DNA of 64,000 bases from contig JAGTJM010000004.1 in the NCBI GenBank assembly GCA_020747015.1, forward strand, positions 372,001-436,000, in the 5' to 3' direction. The notes beneath the pieces are model-generated. The model searched no databases. It was given only the letters and a program-made list of their open reading frames with translations, and had not been told where the DNA came from. The translations under genes and the position numbers were made by a program. Origin of the DNA: Pyrenochaeta sp. MPI-SDFR-AT-0127. Taxonomy: Eukaryota; Ascomycota; Dothideomycetes; Pleosporales; Cucurbitariaceae. Positions 55,130 through 64,000 of the stretch are shown one piece after another (within the stretch, counting starts at the first letter, position 1; the number at the start of each line of letters is the position of its first letter).

Positions 55130-57549
55130 TCACTTTTTCTGCTGCGTATTGGGAGCCGAGGCTGCGCCTGCACCAGGCTCGAGTGTATGCGTGTGATTAT
55201 CACATAGGAGTACCTTTCCGCCTTCCTCCTGTGAGCACACAGCACTCCCAGTGACCCACTTGTCTTCAATGATTTCGTCGAGTGTTGCACGTTTCTTAGG
55301 GTCAACCTCGAGCATTCGGCCGATGATATGCCTGCTTTCTCTAGGTAGTAGACGTAGCAGTCGCCATGGGCCCTTGATCACCTGCGGCTGGCCGCTTGCA
55401 GAAGATGATGAGCCACGGTGATCATTGGCAGAAGGCTGATCCGAAGAATGATGGCGAGACGCTGGCTCCGAACTTGGGCCGGACTGGCGACGCTCATCGG
55501 CATCATGGTGTTGGAGGTCGGAGGCTGACTTGGAGGGACCAGTAATCGACTTTGGTCCATCATTGGGAGGAGATACGAAGAGCTTGTATGAGTTGTCGGA
55601 TACTCGTGGCGCTTTCCAGGGGAAACGGCGCAGTGTCATGCAGCAGAAGATGATAGCGAGCGACCAGATATCCGTCGGCTGGGGATCATACTTTGAAAGA
55701 TCATACACTTCTGGCGCCAAGTACGGATCTGAGCCAACAATGCCTACAGAGGGTGAGCTGGGACTATCAGAAATGCATGTTGGTATTTACTCACCACTGG
55801 CAAGAACGACTTCGTCCTCGAAGGGATATCGGAAGACTGCGGCACTTCCAAAATCGATGATCTTCATGATCCCATGCTCATTGACAACAACATTGTCCAA
55901 CTTTAAGTCTCGGTGAGCCAGACCCATGCTATGAAGATAGGTGACTCCGTTCAGGATTTGTAATGTGCAGCAAGTCACCTCCTCGCGGCTCATCTTTCCC
56001 GTCATTACAATGGCAAAAAGATCAAATGGCGCATATTCCATGACAACATAGTAGTTGCCTTTCTCGTTGACCAGATCCATGGTCTCGATGATATTGCCGT
56101 GGTGGAGCGTTGACCCGATGCAAAATTCGGCAGTAACCTTTTTGTTGTAATCCCGCTCGTTTTCGTACGAATGCCGGGCTCGGAATTGCTTCACCGCAAA
56201 TGTTACCCCGTCGCTGCTTCGCTTCATCAGTCGAACCGAGCCTCCAGCACCAGATCCGAGGACCTTTCCAAATTTGCCGTACTTGCTCTGCAGGCCGTGA
56301 TCATCCGCGAACGGAACGCTCATGGTCCCGTTTGTCAAGGGTGGGGTCATGATGCCAGATTTATTAGCTCTCATCTTTTCCCTCAGAGATGGCGCAGGGG
56401 ACATGTTGCGTTTTTCCTTGTCCTTGTCCTTGTCCTTGTGCCTGTGCCCGATTCTGAAGAAGCGCTTCAATTCAGACATTGACCCATGGTGGTGCTCCTT
56501 GCCGGCGGAGGCTTTCGGATCACTCTCCACATCAGAGCCGTGACGACTCCTCGCGTTTCCGAACAGACGCGAACTCTTACTGTCCTCTTTGTCTGAGCCT
56601 GTGCCTCTCGAGCGTGGTAGTGAATAAGTGGATGAACCGGCCGACTGTCGCCCATCAGGGCCACCAAACACGTAGCGTGCTTCCATCGAGTCCAGGTTCC
56701 TCGCTTGCGCAGCTCGCTTTGAACGGGTGTAGGGATCGTCTCTTTGCCCTTGTGGAGTGAAGGGACGACTGGAAGAAGTCGGGGTTGATGTGCCAGGTGT
56801 GCGGTCTCCGCCTGATCCGGAAGGGCTCGCGTCTCTTGAAGTTGGCAATGAATCACCCGTGGGACCAACAGCGAACGAGGGGCCGTGTCTTGGATGGGGC
56901 GGGACTACGCCAGGTACTTCAGAAGAAGAGGTTGGCCGAAGTGAGCGTTGCTGCTTCTTTGGCGAGCCAGGAACGGTCAATGACGATTGGCTTTGATCAG
57001 GGCTCTGCACGGAAGAGTCCATTGACGTTGGCGGGGGCTCATGCGGGGGTGATACCTGTGGAGTCATCATGGCGGGGTCACTTGGTCGCTTCCTGTGTCC
57101 TTCAGCAACCGGCCGCTCCTCTCGCGACGAAGTGCCCGCAGGCGTCAGCGGGGGAGACTGCATGGCGGAGGGGGTTGTGCCGACGGAGGTGCGATGTCCT
57201 GAATGGCCAGAGGGTGTTCTCGTAGCGGGAGAGGGAGATGGAGCCTGGTGTGTATCAGCTGTGTGCCCAAGGTCATATGTCTGGATGGGCTGCTTACCCG
57301 TGACGGCGGCAGTGAGACGGGTTCGAAGCAGAAGTTCTCCATGCGCTTCGCCTGGCAGCGGGACTTTTGGAGGGTTGAGGACAAATTGCGCAGTTCTTCT
57401 TCGGCCTGGGGGCTCAATGGCCCGTCTCGCGGCGCCTTGCCTATGCCCGTGAGGTCCGAGACGTGCTGGACGGCGGCAGCGGGCTCAATCTCTTGGTTGA
57501 CATCGCTGAAGCGGACGGACTGGGGCGGCTCTTGCGGTGCCGAGGCCAT
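55130..57549 (-). CDS. sat4: Ser/Thr protein kinase of the HAL4/SAT4 (NPR/Hal) family
   Basis: Three exons, 57549-57298, 57244-55795 and 55743-55130, 771 aa. A Ser/Pro-rich disordered N-terminus (about 400 residues) contains a Lys/Asp hexad repeat (HRHKDKDKDKEK; DNA repeat near 56,420-56,445). The kinase domain has the Gly-rich loop (KVLGSGAGGSVRLMKR), VAIK-like FAVKQF, the catalytic loop HRDLKLDN, DFGSA in place of DFG+1, and APEVYD. An insertion of about 100 residues lies late in the C-lobe. Family members act in nutrient and cation homeostasis through plasma-membrane transporter control; Sat4/Hal4 promotes potassium uptake. Placement rests on overall similarity of the kinase domain and is less certain than the kinase call. 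Confidence 0.88.
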
Positions 57550-58522
57550 GGTGGATGATGGGAGCGTGAGAGAGATGCTCTGTCAGGGCAGGGTCAGCTA
57601 TCTTGGGCCATGACGGAAGGCGCCAAAGGGCTAGTTTGAGCAGTAGCTTACTTTGAAGCCGATGAGTGACGGACACAATTGGCCCCCCTCTCTCGTGCGG
57701 AACACGGCGGTCCAGCCTGTGGTCTGCTGTCTGTCAGGGCAGGCGGAGGCTTCGGATAAGGGCAGGCCAGCAGCACGCCCGGCGCAGAGAGCCGTGGAGG
57801 GATAGAACGTGTGACGGTCGTGTGCTTGGCCACCGAGCACCTATCCAAAGGTTGATTCAGATGCCCCGCGCTACCGGGAGGGCGGTTCAGGCAGCTTTGT
57901 TTGAATGGGCGGATGAGCCGGAACCCGTGGAAACACAAGGGAAACAAGACGAGGCCGTGCAGAGGATTGCGACGAGGGGTGCCTGCGATCTATCGTCGTT
58001 GCGGAGAGTCAAAGGAATGATCTTCAGAGGGGTGCACAATGTCGAGCGGATTACTCTTTCGGTCGGAGCTAGCGGTAGGCGTCTGGTGCAGAACGCCGCG
58101 GCTTCCCGGGGCCTCCATGAGCGTCACAGCCAGCCAGTGAGCCAACCAGTGAGCCAGCCAGTGAGCCAGACAGTGAGCCAGCCAGAGCCGCAACGCCTCA
58201 ACCCTCTGAGCAGATACAACACAAAAAAGCCACCGCATCCCAGTTACCCAACAGCCACTACCTGTGATACCCTCCCCCTCCCCCCCACCCCTCATAGTAC
58301 CGCGCCCTGCGTGACGCTGCTTGCATCCAGCTACCTCGACCGCCTGCTCGACCGCTCCTTTGCCTGCCTCTGCTCCCGGCCGTGTACTCGTCACCACGAA
58401 ATTTTCATAACTGTTGAACAGAGAATTTCTCAAGAGTTTTTTCTGCCCTCCCCCCTCGCCGCTACCGCCTTTTACTTACGCAGACTTTTTTCTCTTGGAT
58501 AGTGCGCCGCCCAACCCGCAAC
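57550..58522. promoter_or_regulatory. Divergent promoter, kinase and svf1
   Basis: 973 bp between divergent starts. It includes an imperfect 12-bp tandem repeat (separate entry) and a CT-rich stretch at about 58,260-58,480, probably the svf1 leader. Long open frames here (for example 57666-58502) look like GC-rich chance frames. Confidence 0.4.
58135..58182 (+). repeat. 12-bp imperfect tandem repeat, four copies
   Basis: Four units of CAGTGAGCCARC/A (58135, 58147, 58159, 58171), with small variations at the last two bases, plus partial copies at both ends. It lies in the intergenic region about 340 bp upstream of svf1. Four units and no spacers, so it is a minisatellite. Confidence 0.8.
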
Positions 58523-59851
58523 ATGTTCAATTGGGCAAAGTCGACGTGAGTTCACCGCCCCATAATTCACACGTGCCTACGCGACACCCTCGCCGGCGTG
58601 TGTGTTTGTTGGGGGCTCGTATACTGACGGGTGTCTTAGTCTGGCCGTCGTTGCCGGCACCCAGGAACCTGAATACGGCCCTGGCGCCATTCACCCTGTT
58701 GGCAAGAATGCCGGCGACCCTGCATACACCGAGTTGACCAAGAAGGACCTCAAGTGGGTCACACTGGACTACACCAACGTCGAGACCCAGACCTTCTACA
58801 TCTTCTCCGACGCTGGGCACGTAGGATTCCTGCAGGTCATTTACAACAACATCGCGTGAGCCGCACACCCTTGCCACCCGTCTGCCAGCCAAGTGCTAAC
58901 ATCGCCCAGTGGCCTGCGAGTCACCGTGCAGTTCAGCTGCAAGCTCTTCTACCCCAACAACGAGAAGCCCTTCCTTTGGTCAAGTGACCCCGTCCACAAC
59001 TACGGTTTCGATGAGGAGCAGCACTCCTTCTTCGCCGACGGCGTCTCGATCGAGCTCTCCGAAGATGGCAACGCGTACACAATCAAGGCTGCCGTAAATG
59101 AGGACAGCATGGTCAACGTAAAGTTCACCAGGACGGCTCCAGGCTTCATGGGTGGCAAGGATGGCACCACCAACTACGGCACAGATCCAAAAGCACCGTG
59201 GGGGTCAATGCATCATCATTTCTGGCCGCGCTGCACCACCGAGGGCTCCATAATCACAAAGGACGGCGAGATTGACGTCAAGGGCCGGGGCATGCTGAGC
59301 CATGCCTTGCAGGGAATGAAGCCGCACCATGCTGGTAAGCACTCGGGATGATTTATGGGGTACTCGAACTGACATGCGAAGCTTCACGATGGAACTTTGC
59401 CAACTTCCAGTCTCCCTCGTACTCTGCGATCTTGATGGAGTTCACTACCCCTGCATCTTATGCGTCGACCGTTGTTCGAGTTGCTGGTATTGCTACAGAC
59501 GGCAAGCTGCTCATTGCCAATACCGAAGGCGACGTAAAGCATACCGAGACAAAGCAAGACTCTGACAATGAGTGGCCGGAGCCCACATCAGCATCTTATC
59601 ACTGGCAAGGCAAGACTGAGGATGGCAAGGACGTCACTGCAGACCTTAGTGGGCCGCTTGGTGAAAGATTGGACCGCATCGATGTCATGGCCGAAGTTCC
59701 CGGTTTCGTCAAGGCTCTTGTTGCGACTGCGGCCGGCACAAAGCCGTACATCTATCAATACCTCCCCAAGATGACTATCAAGGTCAAGGTGGGCGACGAG
59801 GTCAAGGAAGAGGAAGGCGTCCTCTTCACCGAGGCTACATTCGTCTCTTAG
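58523..59851 (+). CDS. svf1: Survival factor 1 (Svf1), lipocalin-like
   Basis: Four exons, 58523-58545, 58640-58855, 58910-59334 and 59382-59851, 377 aa. The tiny first exon encodes MFNWAKST, the conserved Svf1 amphipathic N-terminus, continued by LAVVAGTQEPEYGPGAIHPV. The rest is the two-lipocalin-domain beta protein, with landmarks TELTKKDLKWVTLDYTNVET, MHHHFWPRC and SASYHWQGKT. Yeast Svf1 transports ceramides from the ER to the Golgi and protects against oxidative stress. The intron splitting the N-terminal codon 8 is easily missed by automatic annotation. Confidence 0.93.
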
Positions 59852-60336
59852 TCTCTTAAGTGAGCCCAAGCTTGGATAAGAAACCCTACTCTATACGAAT
59901 ACCCTAGCTTTAATGATCAGACTTCAGGACTGGTACCTGATACCCTAATGAATAACGTCTTAACCTTGTTCTTTATTCCCTACTCTCTGTGGTGTATATC
60001 GCTGTGCATTAAATGGTTTGAGGCCACCTTCAGGGCGGCGTATCGCTTTGCATCTGTTTCAGACGTTCTAGAAAAGATCGCGGTGGCTCGGCAGTTTTCA
60101 TGGTATATCCATAGCCCCTCCCCGTTCCCCACCCGACCCACAATGCCTCCCATCATTTCAGTTTGACTTATCTCACCTGATATCGCGTACACGCACGCGT
60201 ATCACGCGTTTGCGCGACAAACCCCCTAGTATACCAACCAAAGTGGTCCGTGCACTTGACCGGAACACCGCCACATTTCTCCACCCTCTCTGCTGCCCTT
60301 GACCCGAACAACCTCTACAAATCTACAATCACGACC
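59852..60336. promoter_or_regulatory. Upstream region of the histone H4 variant
   Basis: 485 bp between svf1 and the H4-variant gene on the same strand. It holds the 3' UTR of the first and promoter of the second. No specific element recognised. Confidence 0.35.
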
Positions 60337-61145
60337 ATGGTCAACGAACGGCCAAGGCAGTTTGGCGGTACCTCGCGCTTCGGCACTGCTCCTCGCCCTG
60401 GTTACACGAGACCAGCACAATCCGCCACGCTTTCAGCCTCGCCTGCCCCATCCAGGGCTACTCAGCTTGGTTTGGGACTAGGCAAGGGAGGCAATGGACT
60501 CGGCAAGGGCAAAGGGATGAAGAGGCACATGTAAGATTTCGCGGTATGCGCCCGTACTGTTTCGAACTGATTGGTTGACAGGAAGATTCAACGGGATAGT
60601 ATTTATGGTGTCACGACTGGTGATATTCGGTGAGTTGCTTTTGTTTCTTTTTGAGAGCGGCGTTGGATTAGTGGCACGTACTCCTGCACACTGCCACGCC
60701 ACACCTTTACTTTTCAAGCCCGACATAATTTCAGACATTCAGACAAGATTATTTACTAAATCACTTCCTAGACGCCTTGCGCGCCGCGGCGGTGTCAAGC
60801 GCATTGCGGCAACAATTTATGCCGACGTGCGACAAGCGCTCAAAGCAAGGCTCACCGCGGTATGTCTCCGCCACCATTACGAATGCAATGAACAACTAAC
60901 AACTCCAGATCTTAAAGGACGTCATTGCTATTGTTGAACTTGGCGGGCGTAAGACCGTGAGCGTCACTGATATCATCTTCGTCCTCAACAAGGTATGTAG
61001 GTCACTCCATTGTCTTGTGCAGTATGCTAAGACTCTTCAGCATGGTCGCCCACTATATGGCTTCGATCCTTCATTTGTCGGTACTCGCTACGTACAGAGG
61101 CTAGGTGGAGCACCCAAACTATACATGAAGTTTACAGATCGTTGA
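60337..61145 (+). CDS. Divergent histone H4 variant with N- and C-terminal extensions
   Basis: Five exons, 60337-60530, 60582-60629, 60772-60859, 60909-60992 and 61041-61145, 172 aa; canonical H4 is 103. A Ser/Pro/Thr-rich extension of about 45 residues precedes an H4 tail-like GKGGNGLGKGKGMKRHMK. The H4 core then follows: IRRLARRGGVKRIAATIYAD, the helix ILKDVIAIVELGGRKTVSVT, and GRPLYGF. A 26-residue C-terminal extension (DPSFVGTRYVQRLGG...) has no counterpart in canonical H4. In the tail, the K8 position is Asn and R19 is Met, while K5, K12 and K20 equivalents remain. Five exons are many for a histone gene. The family includes Neurospora-type H4 variants. Its chromatin role is not known. 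Confidence 0.88.
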
Positions 61146-61460
61146 ATCGATGAGCGCTGCGCGTTCTCAACCCTCCATTATATTGGAGACTTGGACTCCT
61201 TCTGTTCTTTCCAGCGTTTGCTTTTCGTTGAGTCTCTGAAGGGCGCACTCATTTCTCACTTGTATGACGAAGGAATGAAGACATGACTGTAAGAGGGAAG
61301 GGTGGTGGACCACTGCGAGGGACATGATCTCTCGAGATGTGTAAATGATGATACCCAACACCCAATGCACATTGATTCTACGTGCAAAATCAGACCCAAA
61401 TATCCGTCTCTCACAAACGCCTCATCATGTGACAGCTCTCTACAGCCATGAATTCTCTCA
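61146..61460. other. Convergent intergenic region
   Basis: 315 bp between converging genes; no feature seen. Confidence 0.3.
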
Positions 61461-62477
61461 CTACCATGATTCCAAGAACGTCTTCAGAACGCGCAATTTT
61501 CTCTGCCAATCCAGAACCCAGTTCTTCATCCCAACGTCCTCCGCAACCCGCCCAAAACACTCATCAAGTGCCGTGACAAACGACAAGGCCTCCCTCTTCA
61601 TTCTTGCTCTATGTTTATTCCTCGTCCAAGCGCGCCGGACCCGCGGCAGTGCAACAACCGTGACATGATCACCAATAAAAGTGAACATTTTCGCGACAAA
61701 AACTTCAGCAAACCGGCCATTGCCGTCAGCCTCTTCCTGGAAAGTGTACGTCCAGCATACATCGCGCTGACCGGGTTGCGAGCAAAAGAGCCACCAGCCC
61801 GCCAGCCGGCAGAAGAGGATAAACTGCTTGCGATGCAGGTCGCTCGAGATGCTGTACAGGTTTCCAAAGGGCTCGCATGCTTTCCAGTGCTCGTGGATTG
61901 GCGCGTCGAAGAGGTAGTCTTTGGGCGGGTAGATGTGTGTATGCCGCACGTACGGGTTTACATCTATCCTGATGGCTTTGTTCTTGCTCAGCAGTGCTTG
62001 GTGGGCGCGAGGGAGTGTGTCGACCCATTTCCTGACTGGCGAGAAGTTTAGGTTGGAGACGGGGAATGTAAATGGTGTGAGTGTGTAGTATGTATATGCT
62101 GCTTCGATCCTGATTGCGCGGCACACGTGGAGAAGACAGGGCCAGATGTAGCGGGGCGGTTGGTCTCTTCTTCTCTCTACTGTTTGGCGGGGATGCTGGA
62201 ATGCAGAGTATGGATCTAGAGCGTATGTGTAGATGACGGTTCGAAGCTCAGATGGTATTGTGGTCAGGGGACATGGCTTTGCCGGATTCAACGGTCTGAT
62301 AGGATACAGGTCTGCATTGTAGATAATCGTCTGGCGATGCTCGATGGTTAGAGTTGAAGGCCGCTTGAGCTTTTTGGGTGTCGACTTTGGCGCTTCTGGA
62401 TCACTGGCTCTTGATGACTTTGGGCTGGCCTTCAGCGTGGATGAAGCTGTGGGGCGAGCGTACGATGGTGTGGCCAT
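61461..62477 (-). CDS. Unknown 338-aa protein, 2EXR/F-box-like type
   Basis: Intronless, 338 aa, MATPSYARPTAS start. A basic disordered N-terminus (KSTPKKLKRPSTL) is followed by LTTIPSELRTVIYTYAL, the motif that opens the large fungal family of F-box-like/2EXR proteins, and CLLHVCRAIRIEA. After that come aromatic-rich segments (GWWLFCSQPGQRDVCWTYTF). It is probably a protein of this expanded, largely uncharacterised family. Ubiquitin-ligase involvement would be inference. Confidence 0.7.
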   Translation of the reverse strand: MATPSYARPTASSTLKASPKSSRASDPEAPKSTPKKLKRPSTLTIEHRQTIIYNADLYPIRPLNPAKPCPLTTIPSELRTVIYTYALDPYSAFQHPRQTVERRRDQPPRYIWPCLLHVCRAIRIEAAYTYYTLTPFTFPVSNLNFSPVRKWVDTLPRAHQALLSKNKAIRIDVNPYVRHTHIYPPKDYLFDAPIHEHWKACEPFGNLYSISSDLHRKQFILFCRLAGWWLFCSQPGQRDVCWTYTFQEEADGNGRFAEVFVAKMFTFIGDHVTVVALPRVRRAWTRNKHRARMKREALSFVTALDECFGRVAEDVGMKNWVLDWQRKLRVLKTFLESW

Positions 62478-62735
62478 GTTTATCTACAAGTAACGACATT
62501 GGCGGTGATATATATCAACAAATGTAGCTTGTATATAGAGAGTGTATGCCAAACTTAGAGTTTTGTTCAAAGTATGTTGGACGACGTTCTCTGCCTTATG
62601 AAGTGGCTGACAAGCACGTGAGCACGCGATCAGTGGGGTCGCGTCACCCAATGTCGATTCCTGTTTCGCTCGATGCACACACCTCAATATCATCACCCCC
62701 CTTTTTTCTCTCGTTGTTCAGCTTAATTTCGAGTC

Positions 62736-64000
62736 ATGGGAGATGACATGGAGATCTCATCGTCTCCGCGCGGCACAAAGCGAAAAGGCGATGATAGTTT
62801 ACCGCTTCCGCCGCCACGCAGAATTAAAGCGCTTGCGCAGGACGTCGTCAACAAGATCGCTGCAGGAGAAATCATCGTCGCACCTGTCCACGCGCTAAAG
62901 GAATTAATTGAAAATGCCGTTGATGCAGGGTCGACTGCTCTGGAAGTTTTGGTCAAAGACGGCGGGCTCAAATTGCTTCAAATCACAGATAATGGACATG
63001 GGATTGATGTACGTTGTGCAGCATGACAAAGAATCGCGTGTTAATCACTTAACCAGAAAGAAGACCTACCGATCTTGTGCGAGCGTTTTACTACCTCTAA
63101 ACTGAAAGCTTTCGAAGACCTAACGTCTATTGGCACGTATGGGTTCCGTGGGGAAGCGTTGGCGAGTATTAGCCACATTGCTCACCTGAAAGTCACGACG
63201 AGGACGAAAGAGTCGAGCTGTGCATGGGAAGCTCACTATGCTGATGGCAAGCTTGCAAGTCCGAAGCCTGGTCAGAGTGCAGAGCCGAAGCCCAAAGCAG
63301 GCCGGCCTGGAACGCAGATCACGGTAAGCCGAGAACCACCAGTTTTGATAGTGAAAGGTACTCATGTAATGGTAGGTTGAAGATTTGTTCTACAACGTTC
63401 CATCGCGTCGCCGAGCCTTCCGTTCTGCTAGCGAAGAGTACGCCAAAATTCTTGATCTTGTGGGGCGCTACGCGGTTCATTGTGTGGGCGTATCCTTTTC
63501 GTGCAAGAAAGCGAATGACAACTCCGGAAGTAGTGTGTCAGTGCCCGCTTCTGCCAGCATCAAAGATCGTATACGACAGATTCACGGCAGCACAGCAGCT
63601 AATGAGCTAGTGCCGTTGGACGTAGAGAATGACCGTTGGGGCTTCAAGTGCAGCGGCTGGGTTAGTAGTGCGAACTACAGTGCCAAACGAACAAACATGC
63701 TTCTGTTCATCAACCACCGGTCTGTCGAATCAGCCGTAATCAAGAAGAGCGTCGAGCAAACGTATGCAGCCTTTTTACCGAAAGGAGGTCACCCATTTTT
63801 TTACCTGAGCCTTGAGATCGAGCCACAACGAGTTGATGTCAACGTGCATCCTACGAAGCGAGAAGTGCACTTCTTGAATGAGGATGAGATAGTAGCTATG
63901 ATCTGTGATGCGATTCGTGAGAGCCTTAGCAAGGTTGATACGAGTCGATCGTTCATGACACAATCACTGCTTTCGAACCCAAAAGTCCCTTTTGCAACAC
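62736..64000 (+). CDS. mlh1: DNA mismatch repair protein MLH1, N-terminal part
   Basis: Exons 62736-63008, 63057-63323 and 63376 onward; the gene runs off the right edge, leaving 388 codons here. GHKL ATPase motifs are intact: KELIENAVDAGST (motif I), DNGHGID (motif II), TYGFRGEALASIS (motif III). The transducer domain follows (NVHPTKREVHFL, PFFYLSLEIEPQRVDV). An N-terminal 25-residue extension (EISSSPRGTKRKGDD) is not in yeast MLH1 and resembles a nuclear-localisation signal. Upstream, 258 bp separate it from the diverging 338-aa gene. MLH1 acts with PMS1 in DNA mismatch repair. Confidence 0.95.

Noticed and set aside
58135..58182. CRISPR-like repeat
   Set aside because: Contiguous 12-bp units with no spacers in a eukaryotic genome; a minisatellite.
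57666..58502. 278-codon plus-strand frame between the kinase and svf1
   Set aside because: Arg/Ser/Pro-rich translation with the minisatellite as poly-SQPV; no domain, and it overlaps both promoters. Chance frame in GC-rich DNA.

Overview
The window is nuclear DNA of a filamentous ascomycete (Pezizomycotina). Genes are dense on both strands and carry short GT-AG introns, mostly about 40-110 bp. The gene content is typical of the group: WSC-domain protein, SM protein Sec1, DUF1763 LYR protein, Svf1, Hal4-type kinase, MOZART1, and an Asi-type RING membrane protein. Placement in Dothideomycetes is my inference from overall look, not something I could test. All exon boundaries were drawn by hand from splice signals and reading frame.

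Layout. 1-7.9 kb: a partial SDR oxidoreductase (left edge), mitochondrial RNA helicase suv3 (-), a divergent promoter, the exocytosis regulator sec1 (+, seven exons), the spliceosomal U5 protein dib1 (-), and a small unknown protein (-). 7.9-10.9 kb is gene-poor. 10.9-15.1 kb: a secreted kelch protein (+) and a GH2 beta-galactosidase (-) broken by two in-frame TGA codons. 16.7-23.5 kb: a five-TM RING protein of the Asi1/Asi3 type and a Ufo1-like F-box protein with ubiquitin-interacting motifs, both tied to ubiquitin. 24-30.2 kb: a small Cys-rich secreted protein, mitoribosomal uS12m, a WSC-domain secreted protein, and a membrane-anchored pepsin-like protein without the usual catalytic motifs. 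32.4-34.2 kb: cytosolic aspartyl-tRNA synthetase.

34.5-37.0 kb holds the most unusual locus: one 846-codon frame with two BED-like modules, about twelve 24-residue CxxC/HxxxC fingers and a DEDD-exonuclease-like domain. It is interrupted by six in-frame stops and no frameshift, and is followed by a TA-rich, RIP-like island. 37.5-44.1 kb: a secreted dipeptidyl peptidase carrying a pVHL-like beta domain, and an intact cytosolic GH2 enzyme. 44.5-52.7 kb: a DUF2293 protein, a LYR/DUF1763 protein, a CCDC25-like protein, an unknown protein, mzt1, and a two-TM GNAT acetyltransferase. 55.1-64 kb: a Hal4/Sat4-type kinase, svf1, a divergent histone H4 variant with N- and C-terminal extensions, an unknown 338-residue protein, and the 5' part of mlh1 (right edge).

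There is no operon-like logic and no biosynthetic cluster. Most genes are conserved housekeeping genes. The accessory genes are secreted or wall-related proteins and the decayed finger/exonuclease gene. I saw no tRNA, rRNA, CRISPR array or intact transposon.
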